DNA of 64,000 nt from Cephalopachus bancanus. Its lineage: Eukaryota > Chordata > Mammalia > Primates > Tarsiidae. A program made the position numbers and the translations under genes. The stretch is from positions 1-64,000 of the forward strand of contig JAPVLO010001811.1 in assembly GCA_027257055.1 (NCBI GenBank), given 5' to 3'. The notes below the pieces were generated by a model. It saw only the letters and a program-made list of their open reading frames with translations. It searched no databases and was not told the origin of the DNA. Each line of letters begins with the position of its first letter. Within the stretch, counting starts at the first letter, position 1. Below are positions 1-10,053 of this stretch, piece after piece.

Positions 1-11
1 CTGCCCAACCC
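1..11 (+). repeat. Tail of a Y monomer cut by the window edge
   Basis: These 11 bases match the end of a Y monomer immediately before an X head, as at 2581-2591. The array therefore extends to the left of the window. Confidence 0.85.
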
Positions 12-957
12 TTGGAGGGAAGGCTCCGGATTCGGGGTGGGGTGAGGGGATTTCCCAGGCAGCCTGAGAAACGCAGAACTGGAGCTCCCTTTGGGGAACC
101 CCCAGAGCCCCCCCTTTCCCCCTCCTCGGAAAGCCGCCAGATCCCGGATGATTCTGGGGGTGCCAGATCCACGATGGTCGCCGGAGCCGACGACCCCCAG
201 GGTCGCAAAACCCCCTGCATAGGCCGAATCTCTGAGGATCCAAGCGCCTTTCCTGGATGGCGGACCCGGTGAGTCTAGGGAAAGGAGGCCTCGCCGGGGA
301 TGGCAGCTCATTGCAGGCTTTCGGCCTTCCCCTCCAGCACACGGTGCGCGTTGGGATTGTCCTATGCAGCATGTGGGAAGCTTTGGAGACTGTCGCCATG
401 TCAGCATTGCCAGTGTGTGCTGTCGGAGAGCAGGCATCGCCCTTGGAACCGGCAGCCGGAAGTGGCATTGGGCCCCCCAAACGTTGTCGCCCGCTTTCCT
501 GTCCCTCTCTGTCTTTCTGCCTGTTTCTCTCTCCGCTGCGTCTCTGTTTCTCTCGGTATATATGTGTGTCCGGCGCTCTGTCCCGTCGTGTCATTTTTTT
601 CTGTCCTGCTTTTCCGCCTCTCTCTGTGTCTCTCCCGGGGTAGGACTCGCCCTCCAGGTCTCTGGGTGCGTGCCTGACAATGTGCGTGTGTTCGTGTGTG
701 CCTGTCGGGGTGGGGGTGGCCGAGGAGCACGTGTTTCGGCTGGCGGCAGACAAGAGGGAGGGTGTGAGTCTTCCGCAGGGCTCGGCTTGGACTCTTCCTA
801 GGGAGGTCTTGCAGGCCTGTCTCCCGAGCCGCCCTGCTTGCAGGCATCCGGGGGCCCCGATGGGCACGCAGCCCTGCAGCTTCTTGAAGGCGCGCACCGT
901 GGACGCTGCAGGCAGGGCGCTTCGTGGCGCACGGGCCGAGGAAGGCCCCACAGGCTG

Positions 958-1041
958 GGAATCTAAGCAGGCTCCCTCTGGGTGAGTGCTTGGAGGGGAG
1001 ACCTCCCGCCCGGGGAATGGCGCCCTCTGCCGGCTGCAGGC
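958..1041 (+). pseudogene. 5S rRNA-derived segment in X of D1
   Basis: The segment aligns with about nucleotides 47-118 of vertebrate 5S rRNA as I recall it. It keeps CTAAGCAGG, CTGGGTGAGTGCTTGGA, GGGAGACC, GGGGAAT and GCTGCAGGC in the same order and nearly the same spacing. Against the 5S internal promoter, the box A region (ATCTAAGCAGGCTCC) matches 12 of 15 bases. The box C region (TGGAGGGGAGACCTCCCG) matches 15 of 18. The 5' half of 5S is not recognisable upstream. A TTTT, which could stop RNA polymerase III, lies at 1071-1074. It is most likely a 5S pseudogene or 5S-derived SINE fragment captured before the X/Y duplication. Transcription is not shown. Confidence 0.8.
1018..1036 (-). promoter_or_regulatory. 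CTCF-like motif, one per X monomer
   Basis: The + strand reads TGGCGCCCTCTGCCGGCTG. Read on the minus strand, it fits the vertebrate CTCF core (CCA then C/G, C/T, AG, G/A, GGGGCGC) well, with the GCGCCCTCTG half near-perfect and the CCGGC half weaker. It overlaps the 3' end of the 5S-derived segment, so X acquired it by mutation of 5S sequence; Y has no counterpart. It is unchanged in all X copies: 3595-3613, 6176-6194, 8753-8771, 11330-11348, 13908-13926, 16484-16502, 19059-19077, 21597-21615, 25228-25246, 27746-27764, 30316-30334, 32887-32905 and 35453-35471. Conservation in indel-rich copies is notable but could be chance. Binding is inferred from the motif only. Confidence 0.5.
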
Positions 1042-2253
1042 CGTAGTTTGCGCTCTCCCTCTGCCACTCCTTTTGGCTCCGCCCAGAAAAACGTCACCCA
1101 GGACTCCCCTCTGTCAGCTCAGGGATGTCCCCGGCACGCAGCGGCAGGGGAGGGCAGGGCAGGGCAGGGCCCGGGCCAGGGCAGGGCAGGGCTGGGCCAC
1201 GGGACCACGGAAACCGAGAGGCACCCGCGCCGGCGTGCGGGACGCTGGGAGGGGCTCGCGGGGTGTCCCGCGCAGCGACAATACCCTGTGACCGTTATTC
1301 CCCCCCCGACCGCGGCTCCCTGCGCTCCCGTGGAGGGAAGGCTCCAGATTCGGGGTGCGGTGACGGGATTTCCCAGGCAGCCTGAGAAACGCAGAACTGG
1401 AGCTGCCTTGGGAACCCCCAGAGCGCCCCCTGACCCTCCTCGGAAAGCCGCCAGATCCCCGGATGACTCTGGGGTGCCAGATACACGATCGGCGCCGGCG
1501 CCGACGACCCCCAGGGCCGCACAACCCCTGCATAGGCGAATCTCTGAGGATCCAAGCGCCTTGCGTGGATGGCGGACCCGGTGAGCCTAGGGAAAGGAGA
1601 CCTCGCAGGGAAAGCGACTCATTGCAGGCCTCCGGCCTTCCCCTCCAGCACACGGTGCGCGTTGGGATTGTCCTTTGGAGGATGTGGGAAGCCTTGGAGA
1701 CTGTCGCCATGTCAGCCCTGCCAGTGTGTGCTGGCGGAGAGCAGGCATCGCCCTTGGAAGCCGGCAGCCGGAAGTGGCATTGGGCTCCCCGGACGTTGTC
1801 GCCCTCTCTCCTGTCCCTCTCTGTCTTTCTGCCTGTTTCTCTCTCCGCTGCGTCTCTGTTTCTCTCGGTATATATGTGTGTCCGACGCTCTCTCCCGTCG
1901 TCTCATTTTTTCTGTCCTGCTTTTCCGCCTCTCTCTGTCTCTCTCCCAGGGAGCTTGCGCCCCCCAATCCCTGCGTGCCTGCCAGAGAGGCTGCGTGTGG
2001 GGGGGGGTGGTTGTGGAGTATGTGATTCGGCTGCCGGCTGACAGTGGGAAGGGTGTCTGTCTACCGAAGGGCTCGGCTCCACCTCTCCCACGGGATGTCC
2101 CGCATACCTGTCTCCGGAGCCGCCCGGCTTCCAGGCATCCAGGGGGACTGAGGGGCAGGCCGCGCAGCAGGTTACTGAGGGCGGCATCGGGGTGGGGGGG
2201 GCCCGCGGCCCGTGCGCTTCAGGGCGCCCAGGCGCAGGATGCTCCACAGGCTG

Positions 2254-2319
2254 GGAAGCTAAGCAGGGTTGGTCTGGGTGAGCGCAAGGATGGGAGGCCT
2301 CCCTCCCCAAGCAATGCCG
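2254..2319 (+). pseudogene. 5S rRNA-derived segment in Y of D1
   Basis: The Y version keeps the front of the 5S promoter better than X. Box A reads AGCTAAGCAGGGTTG (14 of 15 bases), while box C reads AGGATGGGAGGCCTCCCT (13 of 18). The match fades after CCTCCC, so the 3' stem of 5S is lost. TTTT follows about 9 bp downstream. Both X and Y have CCACAGGCTGGGAA directly before the match, so the 5S material was already present in their common ancestor. Confidence 0.8.
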
Positions 2320-2844
2320 CCTCCTTTTGGCCTCACCCCGGCTTTAAACGCTGGCGCTGCCACTTCTTTTGGCACCGCCCTTAGAAAGGTCACCGAGGCC
2401 TCCCCCGTGCATGCTAACCCATGCCCCATGGAAGCCGCGGGAGGGCGGGACACCGGACCACTGTCACCAGGAGGCCTGGGCGCTGGCGTGCGTGACGCTG
2501 TGAGGGGCTGGCGGGTTGTCCTGCGGAGCGAAAATACCCTGCGGCCTTTGTTTCTCGCCACCCCACACCCCCGCCGACCCCTGTCCAACCCTTGGAGGGA
2601 AGGCTCCGGATTCGGGGTGGGGTGACGGGATTTCCCAGGCAGCCTGAGAAACGCAGAACTGGAGCTGCCTTGGGAACCCCCAGAGCGCCCCCTTCCCCTC
2701 CTCGGAAAGCCGCCAGATCCCCGGATGATTCTGGGGGTGCCAGATCCACGATGGTCGCCGGAGCCGACGACCCCCAGGGTCGCACAACCCCTGCATAGGC
2801 CGAATCTCTGAGGATCCAAGCGCCTTTCCTGGATGGCGGACCCG

Positions 2845-3215
2845 GTGAGTCTAGGGAAAGGAGGCCTCGCCGGGGATGGCAGCTCATTGCAGGCTTTCGG
2901 CCTTCCCCTCCAGCACACGGTGCGCGTTGGGATTGTCCTATGCAGCATGTGGGAAGCTTTGGAGACTGTCGCCATGTCAGCATTGCCAGTGTGTGCTGTC
3001 GGAGAGCAGGCATCGCCCTTGGAAGCCGGCAGCCGGAAGTGGCATTGGGCCCCCCAAACGTTGTCGCCCGCTTTCCTGTCCCTCTCTGTCTTTCTGCCTG
3101 TTTCTCTCTCCGCTGCGTCTCTGTTTCTCTCGGTATATATGTGTGTCCGGCGCTCTGTCCCGTCGTGTCATTTTTTTCTGTCCTGCTTTTCCGCCTCTCT
3201 CTGTGTCTCTCCCAG
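2845..3215 (+). other. Intron-like interval with splice-donor and acceptor-like ends
   Basis: CCCG followed by GTGAGT is a strong donor match. A long pyrimidine-rich stretch (about 3,165-3,213) ends in CCCAG, a strong acceptor match 371 bp downstream. Most X copies have the same layout, and Y has GTGAGC at 1581 and CCCAG ending at 1949. A further donor-like GGGTGAGT lies in the 5S-derived segment at 3559, which would define a 343-bp exon. TATATATG at 3134-3141 lies inside the interval. The motifs are visible; use as an intron is inferred and no coding potential supports it. Confidence 0.3.
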
Positions 3216-3534
3216 GGTAGGACTCGCCCTCCAGGTCTCTGGGTGCGTGCCTGACAATGTGCGTGTGTTCGTGTGTGCCTGTCGGGGTGGGGGTGGCCGA
3301 GGAGCACGTGTTTCGGCTGGCGGCAGACAAGAGGGAGGGTGTGAGTCTTCCGCAGGGCTCGGCTTGGACTCTTCCTAGGGAGGTCTTGCAGGCCTGTCTC
3401 CCGAGCCGCCCTGCTTGCAGGCATCCGGGGGCCCCGATGGGCACGCAGCCCTGCAGCTTCTTGAAGGCGCGCACCGTGGACGCTGCAGGCAGGGCGCTTC
3501 GTGGCGCACGGGCCGAGGAAGGCCCCACAGGCTG

Positions 3535-3618
3535 GGAATCTAAGCAGGCTCCCTCTGGGTGAGTGCTTGGAGGGGAGACCTCCCGCCCGGGGAATGGCGC
3601 CCTCTGCCGGCTGCAGGC
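3535..3618 (+). pseudogene. 5S rRNA-derived segment in X of D2
   Basis: The sequence is the same as the D1 X copy, with box A as AATCTAAGCAGG and tail GCTGCAGGC. Confidence 0.8.
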
Positions 3619-3720
3619 CGTAGTTTGCGCTCTCCCTCTGCCACTCCTTTTGGCTCCGCCCAGAAAAACGTCACCCAGGACTCCCCTCTGTCAGCTCAGG
3701 GATGTCCCCGGCACGCAGAG

Positions 3721-3762
3721 GCAGGGCAGGGCAGGGCAGGGCAGGGCAGGGCAGGGCAGGGC
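3721..3762 (+). repeat. GGGCA minisatellite, one tract per X monomer
   Basis: A five-base repeat (GCAGG, or GGGCA) follows the 5S-derived segment by about 100 bp. The other tracts lie near 1143-1192, 6301-6349, 8879-8925, 11455-11503, 14033-14080, 16610-16658, 19183-19231, 21719-21757, 25346-25392, 27868-27917, 30436-30484, 33011-33063 and 35575-35622. Length and interruptions vary between copies more than any other part of the unit. Four or more GGG runs two bases apart could fold as a G-quadruplex on the + strand. Confidence 0.9.
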
Positions 3763-4826
3763 TGGGCCACGGGACCACGGAAACCGAGAGGCACCCGCGC
3801 CGGCGTGCGGGACGCTGGGAGGGGCTCGCGGGGTGTCCCGCGCAGCGACAATACCCTGTGACCGTTATTCCCCCCCCGACCGCGGCTCCCTGCGCTCCCG
3901 TGGAGGGAAGGCTCCGGATTCGGGGTGCGGTGACGGGATTTCCCAGGCAGCCTGAGAAACGCAGAACTGGAGCTGCCTTGGGAACCCCCAGAGCGCCCCC
4001 TGACCCTCCTCGGAAAGCCGCCAGATCCCCGGATGACTCTGGGGTGCCAGATCCACGATCGGCGCCGGCGCGACGACCCCCAGGGCCGCACAACCCCTGC
4101 ATAGGCGAATCTCTGAGGATCCAAGCGCCTTGCGTGGATGGCGGACCCGGTGAGTCTAGGGAAAGGAGGCCTCGCAGGGAAAGCGACTCATTGCAGGCCT
4201 CCGGCCTTCCCCTCCAGCACACGGTGCGCGTTGGGATTGTCCTTTGGAGGATGTGGGAAGCCTTGGAGACTGTCGCCATGTCAGCCCTGCCAGTGTGTGC
4301 TGGCGGAGAGCAGGCATCGCCCTTGGAAGCCGGCAGCCGGAAGTGGCATTGGGCTCCCCGGACGTTGTCGCCCTCTCTCCTGTCCCTCTCTGTCTTTCTG
4401 CCTGTTTCTCTCTCCGCTGCGTCTCTGTTTCTCTCGGTATATATGTGTGTCCGACGCTCTCTCCCGTCGTCTCATTTTTTCTGTCCTGCTTTTCCGCCTC
4501 TCTCTGTCTCTCTCCCAGGGGAGCTTGCGCCCCCCAATCCCTGCGTGCCTGCCAGAGAGGCTGCGTGTGGGTGGGGGTGGTTGTGGAGTATGTGATTCGG
4601 CTGCCGGCTGACAGTGGGAAGGGTGTCTGTCTACCGAAGGGCTCGGCTCCACCTCTCCCACGGGATGTCCCGCATACCTGTCTCCGGAGCCGCCCGGCTT
4701 CCAGGCATCCAGGGGGACTGAGGGGCAGGCCGCGCAGCAGGTTACTGAGGGCGGCATCGGGGTGGGGGGGGGCCCCCGCGGCCCGTGCGCTTCAGGGCGC
4801 CCAGGCGCAGGATGCTCCACAGGCTG

Positions 4827-4892
4827 GGAAGCTAAGCAGGGTTGGTCGGGGTGAGCGCAAGGATGGGAGGCCTCCCTCCCCAAGCAATGCCG
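4827..4892 (+). pseudogene. 5S rRNA-derived segment in Y of D2
   Basis: Box A is intact. One base differs after it, giving TTGGTCGGGG in place of TTGGTCTGGG. Confidence 0.8.
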
Positions 4893-6115
4893 CCTCCTTT
4901 TGGCCTCCCCCCGGTTTTTAAAACGCTGGCGCTGCCACTTCTTTTGGCACCGCCCTTAGAAAGGTCACCGAGGCCTCCCCCGTGCATGCTAACCCATGCC
5001 CCATGGAAGCCGCGGGAGGGCGGGACACCGGACCACTGTCACCAGGAGGCCTGGGCGCTGGCGTGCGTGACGCTGTGAGGGGGTGGCGGGTTGTCCTGCG
5101 GAGCGAAAATACCCTGCGGCCTTTGTTTCTCGCCACCCCACACCCCCCCCCGGACCCCTGTCCCAAACCCCTTTGGGGGGAAGGCTCCGGGTTCGGGGTG
5201 GGGGGGCGGGATTTCCCAGGCAGCCTGAGAAACGCAGAACTGGAGCTGCCTTGGGAACCCCCAGAGCGCCCCCTTCCCCCCCTCGGAAAGCCGCCAGATC
5301 CCCGGATGATTCTGGGGGTGCCAGATCCACGATGGTCGCCGGAGCCGACGACCCCCAGGGTCGCACAACCCCTGCATAGGCCGAATCTCTGAGGATCCAA
5401 GCGCCTTTCCTGGGTGGCGGACCCGGGGAGTCTAGGGAAAGGAGGCCTCGCCGGGGATGGCAGCTCATTGCAGGCTTTCGGCCTTCCCCTCCAGCACACG
5501 GTGCGCGTTGGGATTGTCCTATGCAGCATGTGGGAAGCTTTGGAGACTGTCGCCATGTCAGCATTGCCAGTGTGTGCTGTCGGAGAGCAGGCATCGCCCT
5601 TGGAAGCCGGCAGCCGGAAGTGGCATTGGGCCCCCCAAACGTTGTCGCCCGCTTTCCTGTCCCTCTCTGTCTTTCTGCCTGTTTCTCTCTCCGCTGCGTC
5701 TCTGTTTCTCTCGGTATATATGTGTGTCCGGCGCTCTGTCCCGTCGTGTCATTTTTTTCTGTCCTGCTTTTCCGCCTCTCTCTGTGTCTCTCCCAGGGTA
5801 GGACTCGCCCTCCAGGTCTCTGGGTGCGTGCCTGACAATGTGCGTGTGTTCGTGTGTGCCTGTCGGGGTGGGGGTGGCCGAGGAGCACGTGTTTCGGCTG
5901 GCGGCAGACAAGAGGGAGGGTGTGAGTCTTCCGCAGGGCTCGGCTTGGACTCTTCCTAGGGAGGTCTTGCAGGCCTGTCTCCCGAGCCGCCCTGCTTGCA
6001 GGCATCCGGGGGCCCCGATGGGCACGCAGCCCTGCAGCTTCTTGAAGGCGCGCACCGTGGACGCTGCAGGCAGGGCGCTTCGTGGCGCACGGGCCGAGGA
6101 AGGCCCCACAGGCTG

Positions 6116-6199
6116 GGAATCTAAGCAGGCTCCCTCTGGGTGAGTGCTTGGAGGGGAGACCTCCCGCCCGGGGAATGGCGCCCTCTGCCGGCTGCAGGC
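6116..6199 (+). pseudogene. 5S rRNA-derived segment in X of D3
   Basis: Unchanged from the D1 X copy, although the head of this monomer is altered. Confidence 0.8.
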
Positions 6200-7410
6200 C
6201 GTAGTTTGCGCTCTCCCTCTGCCACTCCTTTTGGCTCCGCCCAGAAAAACGTCACCCAGGACTCCCCTCTGTCAGCTCAGGGATGTCCCCGGCACGCAGC
6301 GGCAGGGCAGGGCAGGGCAGGGCAGGGCAGGGCAGGGCAGGGCAGGGCTGGGCCACGGGACCACGGAAACCGAGAGGCACCCGCGCCGGCGTGCGGGACG
6401 CTGGGAGGGGCTCGCGGGGTGTCCCGCGCAGCGACAATACCCTGTGACCGTTATTCCCCCCCCGACCGCGGCTCCCTGCGCTCCCGTGGAGGGAAGGCTC
6501 CGATTCGGGGTGCGGTGACGGGATTTCCCAGGCAGCCTGAGAAACGCAGAACTGGAGCTGCCTTGGGAACCCCCAGAGCGCCCCCTGACCCTCCTCGGAA
6601 AGCCGCCAGATCCCCGGATGACTCTGGGGTGCCAGATCCACGATCGGCGCCGGCGCCGAGACCCCCAGGGCCGCACAACCCCTGCATAGGCGAATCTCTG
6701 AGGATCCAAGCGCCTTGCGTGGATGGCGGACCCGGTGAGCCTAGGGAAAGGAGACCTCGCAGGGAAAGCGACTCATTGCAGGCCTCCGGCCTTCCCCTCC
6801 AGCACACGGTGCGCGTTGGGATTGTCCTTTGGAGGATGTGGGAAGCCTTGGAGACTGTCGCCATGTCAGCCCTGCCAGTGTGTGCTGGCGGAGAGCAGGC
6901 ATCGCCCTTGGAAGCCGGCAGCCGGAAGTGGCATTGGGCTCCCCGGACGTTGTCGCCCTCTCTCCTGTCCCTCTCTGTCTTTCTGCCTGTTTCTCTCTCC
7001 GCTGCGTCTCTGTTTCTCTCGGTATATATGTGTGTCCGACGCTCTCTCCCGTCGTCTCATTTTTTCTGTCCTGCTTTTCCGCCTCTCTCTGTCTCTCTCC
7101 CAGGGGAGCTTGCGCCCCCCAATCCCTGCGTGCCTGCCAGAGAGGCTGCGTGTGGGTGGGGGTGGTTGTGGAGTATGTGATTCGGCTGCCGGCTGACAGT
7201 GGGAAGGGTGTCTGTCTACCGAAGGGCTCGGCTCCACCTCTCCCACGGGATGTCCCGCATACCTGTCTCCGGAGCCGCCCGGCTTCCAGGCATCCAGGGG
7301 GACTGAGGGGCAGGCCGCGCAGCAGGTTACTGAGGGCGGCATCGGGGTGGGGGGGGCCGCCGCGGCCCGTGCGCTTCAGGGCGCCCAGGCGCAGGATGCT
7401 CCACAGGCTG

Positions 7411-7476
7411 GGAAGCTAAGCAGGGTTGGTCTGGGTGAGCGCAAGGATGGGAGGCCTCCCTCCCCAAGCAATGCCG
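7411..7476 (+). pseudogene. 5S rRNA-derived segment in Y of D3
   Basis: Unchanged from the D1 Y copy. Confidence 0.8.
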
Positions 7477-8692
7477 CCTCCTTTTGGCCTCACCCCGGCT
7501 TTAAACGCTGGCGCTGCCACTTCTTTTGGCACCGCCCTTAGAAAGGTCACCGAGGCCTCCCCCGTGCATGCTAACCCATGCCCCATGGAAGCCGCGGGAG
7601 GGCGGGACACCGGACCACTGTCACCAGGAGGCCTGGGCGCTGGCGTGCGTGACGCTGTGAGGGGCTGGCGGGTTGTCCTGCGGAGCGAAAATACCCTGCG
7701 GCCTTTGTTTCTCGCCACCCCACACCCCCGCCGGACCCCTGTCCAACCCTTGGAGGGAAGGCTCCGGATTCGGGGTGGGGTGACGGGATTTCCCAGGCAG
7801 CCTGAGAAACGCAGAACTGGAGCTGCCTTGGGAACCCCCAGAGCGCCCCCTTCCCCTCCTCGGAAAGCCGCCAGATCCCCGGATGATTCTGGGGGTGCCA
7901 GATCCACGATGGTCGCCGGAGCCGACGACCCCCAGGGTCGCACAACCCCTGCATAGGCCGAATCTCTGAGGATCCAAGCGCCTTTCCTGGATGGCGGACC
8001 CGGTGAGTCTAGGGAAAGGAGGCCTCGCCGGGGATGGCAGCTCATTGCAGGCTTTCGGCCTTCCCCTCCAGCACACGGTGCGCGTTGGGATTGTCCTATG
8101 CAGCATGTGGGAAGCTTTGGAGACTGTCGCCATGTCAGCATTGCCAGTGTGTGCTGTCGGAGAGCAGGCATCGCCCTTGGAAGCCGGCAGCCGGAAGTGG
8201 CATTGGGCCCCCCAAACGTTGTCGCCCGCTTTCCTGTCCCTCTCTGTCTTTCTGCCTGTTTCTCTCTCCGCTGCGTCTCTGTTTCTCTCGGTATATATGT
8301 GTGTCCGGCGCTCTGTCCCGTCGTGTTTATTTTTTTCTGTCCTGCTTTTCCGCCTCTCTCTGTGTCTCTCCCAGGTAGGACTCGCCCTCCAGGTCTCTGG
8401 GTGCGTGCCTGACAATGTGCGTGTGTTCGTGTGTGCCTGTCGGGGTGGGGGTGGCCGAGGAGCACGTGTTTCGGCTGGCGGCAGACAAGAGGGAGGGTGT
8501 GAGTCTTCCGCAGGGCTCGGCTTGGACTCTTCCTAGGGAGGTCTTGCAGGCCTGTCTCCCGAGCCGCCCTGCTTGCAGGCATCCGGGGGCCCCGATGGGC
8601 ACGCAGCCCTGCAGCTTCTTGAAGGCGCGCACCGTGGACGCTGCAGGCAGGGCGCTTCGTGGCGCACGGGCCGAGGAAGGCCCCACAGGCTG

Positions 8693-8776
8693 GGAATCTA
8701 AGCAGGCTCCCTCTGGGTGAGTGCTTGGAGGGGAGACCTCCCGCCCGGGGAATGGCGCCCTCTGCCGGCTGCAGGC
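8693..8776 (+). pseudogene. 5S rRNA-derived segment in X of D4
   Basis: Unchanged from the D1 X copy. Confidence 0.8.
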
Positions 8777-9987
8777 CGTAGTTTGCGCTCTCCCTCTGCC
8801 ACTCCTTTTGGCTCCGCCCAGAAAAACGTCACCCAGGACTCCCCTCTGTCAGCTCAGGGATGTCGCCGGTACGCAGCGGCAGGGCAGGGCAGGGCAGGGC
8901 AGGGCAGGGCAGGGCAGGGCAGGGCTGGGCCACGGGACCACGGAAACCGAGAGGCACCCGCGCCGGCGTGCGGGACGCTGGGAGGGGCTCGCGGGGTGTC
9001 CCGCGCAGCGACAATACCCTGTGACCGTTATTCCCCCCCCGACCGCGGCTCCCTGCGCTCCCGTGGAGGGAAGGCTCCAGATTCGGGGTGCGGTGACGGG
9101 ATTTCCCAGGCAGCCTGAGAAACGCAGAACTGGAGCTGCCTTGGGAACCCCCAGAGCGCCCCCTGACCCTCCTCGGAAAGCCGCCAGATCCCCGGATGAC
9201 TCTGGGGTGCCAGATCACGATCGGCGCCGGCGCGACGACCCCCAGGGCCGCACAACCCCTGCATAGGCGAATCTCTGAGGATCCAAGCGCCTTGCGTGGA
9301 TGGCGGACCCGGTGAGCCTAGGGAAAGGAGACCTCGCAGGGAAAGCGACTCATTGCAGGCCTCCGGCCTTCCCCTCCAGCACACGGTGCGCGTTGGGATT
9401 GTCCTTTGGAGGATGTGGGAAGCCTTGGAGACTGTCGCCATGTCAGCCCTGCCAGTGTGTGCTGGCGGAGAGCAGGCATCGCCCTTGGAAGCCGGCAGCC
9501 GGAAGTGGCATTGGGCTCCCCGGACGTTGTCGCCCTCTCTCCTGTCCCTCTCTGTCTTTCTGCCTGTTTCTCTCTCCGCTGCGTCTCTGTTTCTCTCGGT
9601 ATATATGTGTGTCCGACGCTCTCTCCCGTCGTCTCATTTTTTCTGTCCTGCTTTTCCGCCTCTCTCTGTCTCTCTCCCAGGGGAGCTTGCGCCCCCCAAT
9701 CCCTGCGTGCCTGCCAGAGAGGCTGCGTGTGGGTGGGGGTGGTTGTGGAGTATGTGATTCGGCTGCCGGCTGACAGTGGGAAGGGTGTCTGTCTACCGAA
9801 GGGCTCGGCTCCACCTCTCCCACGGGATGTCCCGCATACCTGTCTCCGGAGCCGCCCGGCTTCCAGGCATCCAGGGGGACTGAGGGGCAGGCCGCGCAGC
9901 AGGTTACTGAGGGCGGCATCGGGGTGGGGGGGGCCGCCGCGGCCCGTGCGCTTCAGGGCGCCCAGGCGCAGGATGCTCCACAGGCTG

Positions 9988-10053
9988 GGAAGCTAAGCAG
10001 GGTTGGTCTGGGTGAGCGCAAGGATGGGAGGCCTCCCTCCCCAAGCAATGCCG
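9988..10053 (+). pseudogene. 5S rRNA-derived segment in Y of D4
   Basis: Unchanged from the D1 Y copy. Confidence 0.8.

Larger units (their letters stand above)
12..2591 (+). repeat. Dimer D1 (X 12-1329, Y 1330-2591)
   Basis: This is the first complete unit. Its X monomer differs from later ones by CCCGGGG instead of CCCAGGG after the pyrimidine tract (near 635), which removes the acceptor-like AG. Its GGGCA tract is interrupted by GGGCCCGGGCC. Its Y carries the diagnostic variant AGATACACG (near 1480), shared with the Y copies at 22,993, 28,053 and 33,200. Confidence 0.95.
2592..5172 (+). repeat. Dimer D2 (X 2592-3899, Y 3900-5172)
   Basis: The unit is complete. X has an intact donor-like GTGAGT at 2845 and an acceptor-like AG at 3214-3215. 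The GGGCA tract is a pure run of about eight repeats at 3721-3762. The last 30 bp of Y have lengthened C runs, which continue into D3. Confidence 0.95.
5173..7749 (+). repeat. Dimer D3 (X 5173-6485, Y 6486-7749)
   Basis: The unit is complete, but the first 270 bp of X show lengthened runs. Examples are GGGTTCGG in place of GGATTCGG, a seven-G run, TGGGTGG in place of TGGATGG, and the donor-like GGTGAGT changed to GGGGAGT near 5427. The rest matches neighbouring copies closely. Confidence 0.95.

Noticed and set aside
958..1074. A functional 5S rRNA gene
   Set aside because: The 5' 46 nucleotides are not recognisable, stems are broken, and the T run lies about 30 bp too far downstream.
1441..1460. 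A second CTCF-like site in Y at GAGCGCCCCCTGACCC (near 1420)
   Set aside because: Only the GCGCCCCCTG half fits. The adjoining GGTGGC half is replaced by ACCCTCC, and X has CTTCCCC at this place.
3134..3141. TATATATG as a TATA box
   Set aside because: It sits inside a pyrimidine-rich stretch between the donor- and acceptor-like sites, with no initiator or downstream gene. The TA repeat length also varies, for example TATATG near 19,904.
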